A stretch of 64,000 nt of DNA from Cryptomeria japonica (taxonomy: Eukaryota; Streptophyta; Pinopsida; Cupressales; Cupressaceae), in NCBI RefSeq assembly GCF_030272615.1, contig NC_081413.1, positions 717,423,867 to 717,487,866 of the forward strand. Reading direction: 5' to 3'. Under the pieces are notes generated by a model that saw only the letters and a list, made by a program, of their open reading frames with translations, did not search any database and was not told where the DNA came from. The position numbers and the translations under genes are program-made. This document shows positions 12,155 through 23,563 of this stretch, one piece after another (position 1 is the first letter of the stretch; the number at the start of each line of letters is the position of its first letter).

Positions 12155-12489
12155 ACAGTTGGAGCATGGCATCAAACCAACATAATTAATAGAGACATAT
12201 TTTTCTGGCTTTGATGAGGAGAGCTACTTCTCAGGGGGAGTAGTTGGATAAATTAATAAGTTCTTTGAACTAATTGTATTTGGTTTTGTATTGATTTGGC
12301 ATTTCATGTAAAATGGGGAGAGATATCTATGGAAAAACAAATTATCTTTTGGGGGAGAGATATTATGTATTTTGATTTCTGGTAAATGATCTCTTTTGGA
12401 GATTGTTGGTTTTTGGTTTTTGACATTTCTGCTTTGGCACTTAGGTGGTTTTTCCATCTTGTGTTGCCATCAATGCCAAAGGGGGAGAT
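12155..12489 (+). other. C1 3' untranslated region with repeated polypurine tracts
   Basis: Holds three G-rich purine tracts: CAGGGGGAG near 12233, TTTTGGGGGAGAG near 12347, and AAAGGGGGAGA at 12477-12488. The last directly precedes the 3' LTR and is the likely plus-strand primer. Element B2 has the same style of repeated tract. Confidence 0.75.
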
Positions 12490-13550
12490 TGTTGGTATTT
12501 TGGATATTTTGATATGATTTTTTCATTGATGTCAACACTTGTCAACACTTGAAGAACACTTGTAGATATTTGGTTATGTTCACCAGCATGTTCAGTGACT
12601 TATGCATAGTCACCGGTATCTAGTTCATCGTCAGGATTATATTGTTCACCAGCACTGAGGATGATCTATTATCATCTGGAGATTACTTGGTTATGTCGAA
12701 GACATCATTTGGACACTTGGTCTTGGTGATTTGTTCATTGGTCTAATTGGGTTTGCATATTTGTTGTTACTGGCAAATAGGTCCAGGATATGAACCGACA
12801 AGCTTATCTATTCCAGATCAGCACAACACATTATGAAGATGATTTATTATTATGGTAAATGCATTGAGACGACATCATGCATCACATATTGATTCATTTA
12901 TAATTGATTTTATTGTAATATCTTAGTGAGCTGACCTACACATTTGGTCTTAGGGTCTAGTATATATGTAAGATCTCATTTATGAGATTGTGTAGTAGTG
13001 TGAAAAATGATTGTAATAAGGTATATGCGAATATAAGAAGAGATATACACATAGACATCATTCAATATTGAAGGAAGGTTTGAAGAAGACAAATCAGAGC
13101 TTAACCGGTACTGAATCGAGCATATGAAGATGCTATTTTGAGTAGTACATTATCATTGGATTTAACCATCCAATTGTAGTTAGTGTAACTACCATTTTGT
13201 GATTGAGCAGTGAGCTCTAGGAAGTTGGCCTTTTTGCATGTGTAGACTCCATATTGTATACAATTACTATCTGCAGTAGTATCATCTGATTGTATGTAAG
13301 GTTTCCCATTGTGGTTTTTCCCCTTATAGGGTTTTCATGTATAAATAATTGTGTTATGTGTTGTGTATGTTATTTGTCTTTCTGTTTCATGCATTAAGCT
13401 TTATTGGTATTGCAATTAACTATTAAACTGTCTACCGGCATTAAAGTTTGGTTTACCGACATTAAGCATTAAGTTTGGTTAAGTTAGTTTTGATTTATAT
13501 TTATTGGATAACTGATTCACCCCCCTCTCAGTTGCTTCTGGGACCTAATA
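12490..13550 (+). repeat. 3' LTR of C1
   Basis: Runs TGTTGGTATTTTGG to GGACCTAATA, 1061 bp. The expected terminal CA has become TA. It contains a TATA-like stretch near 12958 and the CACCCCCCTCTCAGTTG block common to copia LTR ends. It is visibly diverged from the 5' copy, including ACTGGCA here against ACCGACA there, so the insertion is old. Confidence 0.9.
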
Positions 13551-15238
13551 GGTGAATCAATTATTTAAATAATTTTTACTTAATTAGGGCTATACCGATA
13601 CAATATGAAATAAACAAAATGTAGACCGGTTACCAAGACAATGCAAAGAAGGTGTGTAGGACAAATAGCTAAAATATTAATACAACACATACATGAAGAT
13701 GGAACACATAACACTAGATGTATAAGGAAAACCAAATGTGGGAAAAACCTTGGTGAGAATAGCTACTAGAGGTCTTCTTCTCCAATCCAGCCTCATAATA
13801 AAAAGATCTAATTATTAATTTTAGGACACCAATCCAAGGAGCACCACCCCCTGATTTATGAGAACTAACTCAAAGGAGCACCAAAACCTACACAATTTAT
13901 AGGCTACAACCTAAAGGAGCTACAATGCTTGCACTAAGAACCTATTTAGTGAAAGCAATATGAAAATTCACATACACAAAAGATATCCCTATTGTGAATG
14001 AAGTTTTGCAACCCTTCAATACTTTGCTCTACTGGTTTCAATCTTACTAGTTTGTGATCACTCCACACACACTGCAATTGAACATATCTACTGATTCTAA
14101 CTCTGCTGAGTCTTCTCTCCCTCTTTTTTCTGAATTCAACTTACTCTTAATCACACTTTATTAATTTCTATCTTTTCCAATTCATCACCTTTGCATTTTG
14201 CACTCTTTGCTAGTTTGTTCCTTACACCGGTTTACCCTACTTCTCCTTACCGGTACAATCTTCACTCACAAACACTTCAAATGTTTTTCTCTTCGAATCT
14301 AAATAATTTCACTCTATCCATCACACTTCAGATGTTTTTCTCTTCGGATCTAAATAATTTCACTCTATCCTTCACACTTCAATAGTGACAACTATCTATC
14401 TTAGGTCGCCATATTTAAACTAAATCTTTCCCACTGAAAACCAATTCAAATAGAGGGTGGTAGGGTTTTCCTTCACTGATCAAATATTCATCAAATCTGA
14501 TCCGATCTACCTTGGATCGATCACCTACTTTGGAAGGATAAATCATCACGCATTTTTCATCTATCCAATGCATGTCTGCTAAAAATAGCAAATGTAACCC
14601 TGGTTTTCGGCCTCCAAACCAGTCAACACATTTATGATCCAACTATTTCTTGTTCGAGGTCATCCTGCAATTTGATTTCATGATTTGATCGCAATAGCAG
14701 CAATTGTCTTATCTTCCTTTGTTGTCCATCCTTCATCGAGCCATAAACACCTACAATCAATTCGTGATTTTTCCAATCACATTAAATGTCAACCTGTCAC
14801 ACCTACCAAGCCTTAATGATGCATACATCGACCTCTACCTTTTTGCCAATTGTCATCCACCTGTCAAACACATCGTCAATCGACCCACTGACATTGAATC
14901 GGTTCATTCTCATTCATTCGACAAAACTCCATACTAGTTCAAGACTTTACCAGTATAACCTTCTCCTACTGTTATCCAGTCTCATATACTACACCGGTAG
15001 CTCAACTTCACATCCGATGGTTTGTGATCTCTTTGACACTCTGTCTCTTCATCATAAACATTATCACAAAAAAACCACTAACCTATATACCTGTTATGTC
15101 TTCTATCATACCTGTTAACATTCTTCCTTATGTCAGATACATCCTTCTGCATACCGGTAGACACTTAGTTAACATTAGTTGACCATACAAACAATCTCCT
15201 ACTGACCACTAGACATCAATGAAAATGCAATGCCCACA
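13551..15238 (-). repeat. Copia-type LTR remnant G
   Basis: Read on the minus strand it starts TGTGGGCATTGCATTTTCATTGATG near 15238 and ends ATTGATTCACC at 13551. The CCCCTCTCAGTT tail expected next is missing because C1 ends there. Typical LTR text occurs (an AAGGTTTTTCCCACA-like block near 13735-13755). No internal region is attached. An open minus-strand stretch of 75 codons (14642-14415) lies inside, of unknown meaning. Confidence 0.5.
14277..14381. repeat. 51-bp tandem duplication inside LTR G
   Basis: Two near-identical copies of a unit containing ATGTTTTTCTCTTCGAATCT and AAATAATTTCACTCTATCC, differing at a few bases. Confidence 0.85.
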
Positions 15239-15245
15239 TTATAGT

Positions 15246-16051
15246 TGTTGGAATGTGTTGTTGTCATGGATGTCAACATATTCTTGTGTTCTTGTGCTTT
15301 GATGTTGCAGAGAGTTAGTTTGGTTGGTATATTGCAGATATTCTGATGTGGATTTAAGGATTCAGAGATTAGTATCTTCAGTTGATTCAACATGTGTTTC
15401 AGTGTTTTGGAAAGTTATTTGATCAAGTTATGTGATCTAGTATGGTGACTGGTTTTTCTATTGGTTTTGTATTGCAGAGTTATGATTTCTAGTTTGTATT
15501 TCTCTGAAATTTATTCATTATGTTTGAGTGGATTTTGGAGAGTATTTGGGACATTAATGTGCATTCTCAATTTGAGTGGTTCATAATTTGAAACTTCACA
15601 AGCATATCTTTTAGTTTGTCAGTAAGTTCTGTTGGTGTCCCTAAGCTCCAGAAGGGAAATGATGATGATTTTTGTAATCCAAGTTGTAGCCGTTGTTGCG
15701 GTGGAATTCACATTTCTTGTTGGTGTTTCTAAATTGTGTGCTATGTATTTTTCTTGTCTGCATTGATCATTGTGTGCATTATTGAATATTTTATTAGTCT
15801 AGTGGTATTCTTCATGCTATATGACTTTCTGGCTGACCCGATGGTTCTTGCGTGTTACAGATGATCTTGGCAAGATATTCAATGTTGTTGCATGTTTGAG
15901 GTTTTGATTTGGGTCCATGCTATGTCCTTGCCAACATTGTATTGGTTCGCATATTGATTTATGTATTATGTGATGTAATTTTGTAATTATGTCTTATGAG
16001 CTGAGTCAAGCTTGAAAATAAGGTTGATGATTTGTATAAATAAGAGTAACA
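15246..16051 (+). repeat. Copia-type LTR fragment H, cut by B1
   Basis: Begins TGTTGGAATGTGTTGTTGTC with the ATGGATGTCAACA block found at copia LTR starts, and carries a TATA-like TATAAATAAGAG near 16036. It stops where the B1 LTR starts at 16052. No primer site, coding region or second copy is present. The length and identity of the original element cannot be told. Confidence 0.45.
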
Positions 16052-16845
16052 TGTTGGCATATGCACACTCCAATGAGACATTGTAGGTGATTGAAGGTTT
16101 TGTCATTGATGGCAACCTTACAATCCTATGACACAGACAAGGTAGCTCACTGGCACTAGCAAGATCAGGCTCTACACTGACACTTAGATCACTGACACTT
16201 AAAGGAAGCATACCAGCACAAAGGCCGACAAGATTTTTGTTGTAATATATTTTGTTTATTATTTGTAAAATCATTGAAAGCCGACTTTGCAAGTTGTAAA
16301 ATGACTCTTATATAAGAGAGATCATTGTAGAACATTTGTAAGAAAGGAAGAGGAATATATTAGGCGAAATAAGGTATACCTATTATGCAAGTTATAGGTT
16401 AAGGGTTTATGTAAGAAGGAAAGTAGAAACTAGTACTGGATCTGGCATTACAGATGCTATTTTGAAGCAGTACAAGATACTGGATTTGTATAATCCATTT
16501 TGTCAGTCAGTGAGACTTATTTTGTATTTGAGCAATGAGCTCTAGGTAGTTGGCCTTCTTGCATGTGCAGGCCCCTCTTGTAGCAGTAATGTTCTCTTAT
16601 TGGCCAGTAAGTGAATATTGTGGGTCACAAATCCCATCGAGGTTTTTCCCACACCGAGTTTCCTCGTTAAATCCTTGTGTTTTGGTGTGTTTTTCATGTG
16701 GTTGTTTTTATCTCCGTTTATTGCATTACTTTCTACTTACCGGTAGACAGTATTGATATGCTCTACATGTTTTAAGTCAAGAAAATCTATTAACTAGTTA
16801 GATACTGATTCACCCCCCCTCTTAGTATCTATGGGAATCCTAACA
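16052..16845 (+). repeat. 5' LTR of B1
   Basis: TGTTGGCATATGCACACTCC to AATCCTAACA, 794 bp. TATA box at 16309-16316 (TATATAAG). It contains CACCCCCCCTCTTAGTATC near the end and is followed at once by the primer site. Confidence 0.9.
16309..16316 (+). promoter_or_regulatory. TATA box of the B1 LTR
   Basis: TATATAAG in CTCTTATATAAGAGAG. The same position in the B2 3' LTR (27229-27236) reads TATATAAA. Confidence 0.6.
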
Positions 16846-16847
16846 AT

Positions 16848-16860
16848 TGGTATCAAAGCT
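16848..16860 (+). other. tRNA-iMet primer binding site of B1
   Basis: TTGGTATCAAAGC, one G-to-A change from the canonical TGGTATCAGAGC kept in B2. Confidence 0.8.
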
Positions 16861-16916
16861 TGGTCCTCTATTTTCAGAAGCCTAATAGCTTGAGGAAGAT
16901 CTTGACACCGGTAGAG

Positions 16917-18053
16917 ATGGAAAATTTGATGAAGCAACTTGAAGGAGCTCTCTCAGACTATGATGCAGAAAAATTAAAAAATATCAAACTTGAAGATGAT
17001 CTAAAGGCTACTCAAGATATTATTCAAGCACTTCAAGAAAATCTTACTATTTCAAGAAACAAGAGAAGAGAACTTTGTGAAAAGATGCAAAATGAGAATG
17101 ATGAAAAAGAAACTCTTAATGATATGATAAGCAAGCTGAAACAAGAGAACATGACAACAAAGAATGAGATGCAAGATATGACTATGAGATTTTGTAAAGA
17201 AATTGAAGACAGAAAGAAGAATGAAGAAGATTTGACTAGAAGACTAAGTGATGCTGCAAATGAAAACACAAGACTCAGTTATGAAAATGATTTATTAAAG
17301 ACAGATCTGATGCACACTTAGAATGACTCAAATGAGTTGATGAGGTAGAAAGAAGTCTTAGAAAGAGAATTGGATACTGCAAATCAACATAAAGAGAAAT
17401 TCAAGAAAATCTCAGAGGAACTTGGTAACTTGTTGAAGAATCAAAAACCTAAAGGTGACACTTCTAGAATTGACTTTGAAGTTGGTGAAAGCTCTGGTAC
17501 TGCAAACACACAGGATCATAGCAAACCAGTAAGACAACCTACTACTTATAAATTTAATGGAAAATGCTTTAACTATAACAAGTATGGTCATAGAGAAAAT
17601 CAATGTAGATCTAGAAATTATTAGAATATCAACACCCCCATCAGTCAATGTTCAAAATGCAACAAAGTTGGTCATAACTCTGAGAATTGTAGAATGAATG
17701 TAAGATTCTATGTTTGTGGAAGATTTGGACACCTATCTTATCAATGTAGAACACAAACCGGCATAGGTTATGGGAAAGCTATTCAGAAGAATAATGTGAC
17801 TTGTTATGCATGTAACAAAATTGGGCATATTGTTAAATTTTGTAGAAGCAAGTCCTCACTGACAGACAACAAAGGTCCTAGTTTGAAAGGTAAAGAAAAA
17901 GTTGAAAAAGTTAAGCAAGAATTTTGAAGACAATGGATCAGGAAATCAGAACTGAATGTGGATAGGAATACTACTCCACCAGTAGAACCAAGCAACACTC
18001 CACCGGCAGAACAGAGTAGCACTCCACTGGCAAGAGTCTCTTCATCAAATTGA
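16917..18053 (+). pseudogene. B1 ORF1, gag-like coiled-coil and zinc-knuckle protein
   Basis: One frame from ATG 16917 to TGA 18051, with stops at about 17319, 17347, 17622 and 17925; the first and third replace CAG of B2. Residues 1-175 are a Lys/Glu-rich coiled coil (KLKNIKLEDDLKATQDIIQA). Four CCHC-type knuckles follow near residues 218-320. Two are damaged here: knuckle 1 reads CFNYNKYGHRENQC (second Cys lost) and knuckle 3 FYVCGRFGHLSYQC (first Cys lost). The tail has PPAEQS-type repeats. Nucleocapsid-like RNA binding is expected of such knuckles; a gag role is inferred from position after the primer site. Confidence 0.75.
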
Positions 18054-18356
18054 AGAAATTTCCTTGAGGGTTTGGCAATCAATGAGACATATGCTATTAT
18101 TCCCTTGGTTGATGGTAAGAAGTTGAATTTACTTCTATACCGGCAGATATGTTAAGTGACTACTTAATCAGCAAGCATTAAATATGGTAGTTGGCAAAAT
18201 TGACATTATAAATTAATGTTTTTGGCTCCATTTCACTTCACCGAGCATTCAAACATTCGAAGAGTGCAAAATCTCTAGAGCTAAGGCATTTCAAGCAAAG
18301 AGGCAAAGCACTTCAACAATCAATCCTTCCTAAGGCAGAAAAAGGTATTTATAATC
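18054..18356 (+). other. B1 linker between ORF1 and ORF2
   Basis: About 300 bp with no coding region. It matches 23262-23563 of B2, including GGTTTTGGCTCCATTTCA-like text and an AAGGCATTT block. How ORF2 would be translated (second transcript, splicing or internal start) is not visible. Confidence 0.6.
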
Positions 18357-21300
18357 ATGGCATCCTCCTCTATATACTTGAATTCATAGCAAACCCTAAT
18401 GTGGTTGAGGTAATCAAACAACCTAGGCCCGTATTTCAGTTAATTCTCGAGATAGCCAAAAAGGATGACAATGTAGGTTCTTTTTCCCAAATTCCCAAAG
18501 GAGTTGTTTATGCAGAAGACCCTAGAATCTATATCCATTGCCATATAGAAGAACTGGGAGATGAAGAAATCAAGGACATGTATAAATTTGTTATCTGTGA
18601 TGATTCCGATAGAGTAAAACCTGAACACCAAATTATTGAAACCCTAGGATTCATAGAAATTCTCAGCATTCCGAATTTCCCCAAGGAAGTTAATAGGATA
18701 GTATTGAGTAGAGTACATGGTGCATTCTTTTGGTTAGATTCAATCCATAAAATTACCAAGGAAGTGGTGAAAGCTATAATAGGGTTACCCTCCACCGGTA
18801 GCAGACTAGATAAAACAAAGAAGGTCTCAAATGACCTGGTAATGAACTTAACTAGTGCAACATTCGATAGAAGGTCTCTAAGGGTTAATGATGTGACTGA
18901 TATAAATGTTAGATTTGTTAGCATGATTTTAGGATACAAAGCAACACATGCAAACAGACTTAACTTAGTTTCAAGTTTATGCATAAAAAGTGCACATGAT
19001 ATGGTAAAAGAAAATGTGAAAATTGATGTATGTGAATGGCTAAAGGAAGAATTGATTGACAATTTAGGAAAGATCAAGAAGGATAAGAAAGGAACATTCA
19101 TATTTGGTAATTTACTTGTATGCTTAATGCTACATATAACCAAACATGTGCCCGATATAGGTAACAAGAACCTTGGATTTGACATATCGCTAGGGAAATA
19201 GTTATTAGACCTATTCAATAACATGGGTGAAAACAAGGAAAAGAATATCAATGAGTATTTTCAAGCACTAAAGGCCAGAATGAACAAAAAAATCAGACTG
19301 TCACAAGAAATTGTTAACAAATATAAGGATGATATATGTTTTGTAATTAAAAAGGATGAGATCTGGATGGAAGAAGTTATCCCAAGAATAATTTGGGTTA
19401 CTGAAATGGGCTATGACACTGATGACCACATCATTGAAACATATACAAAATCTCTTCTGCAAGCACCAAATGAGCCTAAGGAAGAAGTATTTGGTAGTGC
19501 TGAGACCATTGAAAGCCAAATTCAATCTAAGAAGAGAGTAAAGAAAGTAGAAGCAACTATTAGAAAAGGTTCAAGGCAGGCTAAGGCTATAAAAGAAGAT
19601 GTACTAAAACAAACCAGTATCACTGGAGATGAGTTACATGCACAACAACCAGAAACTCACCTATCACTGGTAGAAACTTCTTCAGAGAGTGACAAGCCAG
19701 CTGAATTTAAAAGAGTTGTAAGGAAAAGACAACCTTCATCGGTATCCACACCCTCGCCTAGAAGAACTAGAAAAAAACAACAGGCAGCGAGGTCTCCGGT
19801 AAAGAAGACAACCCCAAAGAAAAAGCTAACACCTAAGAAGAAAAGGAATCAACAAAATATTTCTCCAATTGACAAACTGTTGGATGAAATCACAGAAGAA
19901 GGAAATCTCAAGAACATAGAAAAATTATATGATACACTATCAACAGATGAGAAAGAGCAAGTTGAAAATAGTGTCCTTTTACACCTGGATATCTATAAGA
20001 ATTTTTTAATGCAGGTTGTAGATGAATTACTAGATGAATTATTCAAGAGACTGCAAGCAAGAAGATAATTTGCTGTAGAACTTGACAAGAAAATCAATGG
20101 AAGCAAGAAGACAATTTGTTGTAGAACTTGACAAGAAAATCAAAATTGAAAAATTACTTGTTGTCTACCCAGTCAACTCTCTAAAAGAAATAGATGATCT
20201 GATTGCAAAGGCCAACCAGTCAGTATTCTCTACTACACATCGGCATATTGCACTAATGGCAGGAAGAGTAAAAGAGGTAACAGAAGAAACAGAAAATGGA
20301 TGGGATATATTCCTTGTGGAGAAGGAAAAGCAGAAAGAATACAGGAACCCCAAGCCTATCAAAGTCTATCAGAAGGACAAAGATAAGGGTAAAGGAAAGG
20401 TTAGTGGACCTCCTAGTATCAAAATAAAAGATAACTTATCCCCACCATCTCTGATTATTCCACCGGTAACAACAACAGAAGACCAACCGACAGATGAAAG
20501 TATGGATGTATCACAAGAGGATACTAATCCTAATCTTGAGGTACTATACATAGTGGATGTTGATACTCAAAAGGTCAACATTGTGATAGACAAGGACACA
20601 ACTGGTAAAACTGACATGGCTAGTGAGCCACTGGTAGCTAACAACATTGGTAACACTGAAGGTAAACTAGCAGATGATAGCACAGGGACATAGACAAAGA
20701 CATAGATAGAGAAACAAGCAAAGCAACAGGCTCCGGAATAGGAACAAATTCATGTGGAAATAGTTCCATCGGCAACAGGAGAAAAATAAAAATCCTTGCT
20801 TAAGGAAATGGAAACACAAACTGACCTACCAAAGATCACTACAAGCATGGTTACTTCCTCCACCGGCAGAATTCAAAATGTTGGTTCCTCCTCAGCAGGC
20901 TACAAATCAACAATGTAACTAAAGTTCTTTTAGATTCTTTGAAGAAAATAACTGATTGCAGTTCACAAGCTTATAAAGCTATAGATGACACAATCCCAAT
21001 TTTGAGGATGATAGCTCCAAAATGCAACATACATAATAAGGAATCTTTGAGTCAACTTGACACTTTGTCAAAGTATATTACTAACAACACAGTGACAGTT
21101 GAACAAATAAAGGAACAGGCATTCAAATACCAGTTGGAAATTAAAAAACAGAAATTCTTTAAGGATCAAATAAAGAAGTGTACTAGGGAGTTTTACACAC
21201 TTCTACCGGAACTATGTAACATATTGAAGGAATTTAAAACTCTGTACAAAGATACTTGCAAGACAAACTTTTTGACAATGGACATAGACAAGAAAATGAG

Positions 21301-21680
21301 CAAGATACAAGAAGAAATAAATAAACTTGCAGACAATTTTGTTAGTTCACCTAATACATTTATCAGTTTTTGTGCAAAAGGTAACTAGTTTTGAGGCAGA
21401 ACTACTGAATCTAGAGAGAGAAAAGGAGAGGATAATAAACAAGACTAAGAATCTGAGACTAAGACTAAGTCCTAGACTGGACTATCTAGCATTCTTGAGG
21501 AAGGAAATATCTGAGGCATTAGTACAAGGATAGAAAACACCGGCAGAGCATATGCAGCAACTCACCGGTATAGTTCAAAGAACAGAGGTAGCAATAAAAG
21601 ATAATAAGAAGTTTATGGAAAGCATAAATTTGGTTTTGGCGGATCTCTTTCAAATTGTAACCATCGAGCTACAAGGTTGA
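18357..21680 (+). pseudogene. B1 ORF2, large protein of unknown function
   Basis: The counterpart of B2 ORF2. ATG at 18357 is followed by a frameshift before 18392. From there a long frame runs to 20068 with one stop at 19199 (CAA or CAG to TAG). A 46-bp tandem duplication near 20050-20140 shifts the frame, and a further shift lies between 20690 and 20940. The order is the same as in B2: N-terminal globular region of about 270 residues (FFWLDSIHKITKEVV, LVSSLCIKSAHDM, GTFIFGNLLVCLMLH); Lys/Pro-rich basic region (TPKKKLTPKKKRNQ); helical region with VELDKKIKIEKLLVVYPVN; Pro/Thr-rich linker; C-terminal coiled coil ending LQG. I do not recognise the family with confidence. Confidence 0.75.
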
Positions 21681-21721
21681 GATAGAAAACTACAACTCTA
21701 TTAACACCTTTACAACCTTTG

Positions 21722-22033
21722 TCATTGAGTAGTGAGCTCTAGACAATTGGCCTTCCTGCATGTGCAGGCCCCTATTGTAAGTAATATTATCTTATTGGCC
21801 AGTAAGTGAATATTGTGGGTCAAAAATCCCACCGAGGTTTTTCCCACACCGAGTTTCCTCGTTAAAAATCTTGTGTTATGGTGTTCTTTTCATGTGGATG
21901 TTTTTTATTACATTAATTCTTGCATGCCGGTACACTGCTACTTTATGTTCTGCATGTTTTATCTTAAGAAAATTTGAATACCAGTCAGATATTGATTCAC
22001 CCCCCCTTCTTAGTATTTGTGGAAACCCTAACA
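21722..22033 (+). repeat. 5'-truncated LTR of B2 fused to B1
   Basis: Keeps only the last 312 bp of the B2 5' LTR, from TCATTGAGTAGTGAGCTC to CCCTAACA. Just upstream, B1 reads CCTTTGTCATTGA, matching the B2 3' UTR at 26774-26786. The seven bases TCATTGA are therefore shared by both parent sequences at the join, which points to a microhomology deletion that removed the B1 end, its 3' LTR and about 490 bp of this LTR. Confidence 0.85.
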
Positions 22034-22035
22034 AT

Positions 22036-22047
22036 TGGTATCAGAGC
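22036..22047 (+). other. tRNA-iMet primer binding site of B2
   Basis: TGGTATCAGAGC, exact consensus, two bases after the LTR end. Confidence 0.9.
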
Positions 22048-22104
22048 CTGGTCCTCTATTTTCAGAAGCCTGACAGCTTGAGGAAGATCTTGACACTGGT
22101 AAAG

Positions 22105-23261
22105 ATGGAAAATCTGATGAAGCAACTTGAAGGAGCTCTTACTGACTATGATGCAGAGAAGTTGAAAAATATCAAATTAGAAGATGATTTAAAAGCAGCT
22201 CAGGATATCATTCAAGCACTTCAAGAAAATCTTACTATTACAAGAAATAAGAGAAGAGAACTTTGTGAAAAATTGCAAAATGAGAATGATGAAAAGGAAT
22301 CACTTAATGATATGATAAGCAAGTTGAAACAAGAGATCGTGACAACAAAAAATGAAATGTAGGATATGACTATGAGATTTTGCAAAGAGATCAAGGACAG
22401 AAAGAAGAATGAAGAAGAATTGACCAGAAGACTAAGTGATGCAACAAATGAGAACACAAGACTTAGCTATGAAAATGACATGTTGAAGACAAATCTGATG
22501 CATACTCAGAATGACTCAAATGAACTAATGAGACAAAAATAAATCTTGGAAAGGGAATTGGAAACTACAAATCAACATAAAGAAAATTCAAGAAAAGCTC
22601 AGAAGAACTTGGTACCTTATTGAAGAATCAAAAACCCAAAGGTGACACTTCTGGAATTGGATTTGAAGTTGGAAAAAGTTCTGGTACTGCAAATACTCAG
22701 GATCACAGTAAACCGGTAAGACCACCTAATACTTATAAATTCAATGGAAAATGCTTTAACTGTAATAAATATGGTCATAGGGCAAATGAATGTAGATCTA
22801 GGAATTATCAGAATATCAATCCTCCCACCGGTCAATGCTCCAAATGCAACAAAGTTGGTCATAACTCTGAAAACTGCAGAATGAATGTAAGATGTTATGT
22901 TTGTGGAAGATTTGGACATTTATCAAATCAATGCAGAACACAAACCAGCATAGGTTATGGGAAATCTATTCAAAAAAATAACGTAACTTGTTATGCATGT
23001 AACAAGATTGGGCATATTGCTAAATTTTGTAGAAGTAAAGGTACACTGGTAGACAACAAAAATGCTAGCTTGAAAGGTAAAGAAAAAATTGAAGAGGTTA
23101 AGCAAGAATTCTCAAAGCAATGGATTAGAAAAGCTGATCTAAATATTGGGAATACTCCTCCACCAGTAGGACAAAGTGATGCTCCACCGGCAGAACAAAG
23201 TGATGCTCCACCGGCAGGACAGAGCAACACTCCATCAGTAGGAAGTTCTTCATCTAATTAA
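22105..23261 (+). pseudogene. B2 ORF1, gag-like protein with four intact zinc knuckles
   Basis: ATG at 22105 in the same context as B1. The frame breaks at TAG 22360 (CAG in B1), at a TAA near 22540, and by a one-base loss near 22580. The rest runs open to TAA at 23259. After the coiled coil come four perfect CX2CX4HX4C knuckles: CFNCNKYGHRANEC, CSKCNKVGHNSENC, CYVCGRFGHLSNQC and CYACNKIGHIAKFC. Copia gag proteins usually have one knuckle. The tail repeats PPAEQSDAPPAGQS. Most likely a nucleocapsid-type RNA-binding protein of a non-autonomous element. Confidence 0.8.
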
Positions 23262-23563
23262 AGAAAATTGTCTTGAGGGTTTGGCAATCTAATGACACAT
23301 GTGCTATTATTCCCTCGGTTAGAGAAAAGAAGTTGAAAATAACTTATTACCAACAAATAAAGCTAAGTGAATACATAACCAGTATGTAATTAATGTGGTA
23401 GGTAGCAAAAAAGACTTTATAAAATAAGGTTTTGGCTCCATTTCATTTCACCATGATTTCAAACTTTTAGAGAGCACGAAGATTTCTGAGCTAAGGCATT
23501 TTGAGCAAGAAGCAAGCACACTCTAGGCAATCATTCATCCAAGATAGAAAAAGGTATTTTATC
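23262..23563 (+). other. B2 linker between ORF1 and ORF2
   Basis: About 300 bp, non-coding, alignable with 18054-18356 of B1. No splice or promoter signal is convincing. Confidence 0.6.

Larger units (their letters stand above)
7188..13550 (+). mobile_element. Ty1/copia retrotransposon C1, 5' truncated by A
   Basis: Layout: truncated 5' LTR, tRNA-iMet primer site, gag-pol remnant in one order (gag, protease, integrase, reverse transcriptase, RNase H), three polypurine tracts, full 3' LTR. Having integrase before reverse transcriptase defines copia. The family is the same as C3 at 36120-40180. The repeated GGGGGAG tracts before the 3' LTR resemble those described for Sireviruses. Confidence 0.9.

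Noticed and set aside
18529-19251. 240-residue minus-strand frame in B1
   Set aside because: It is the antisense of ORF2; the plus frame is the one conserved with B2 through silent changes.
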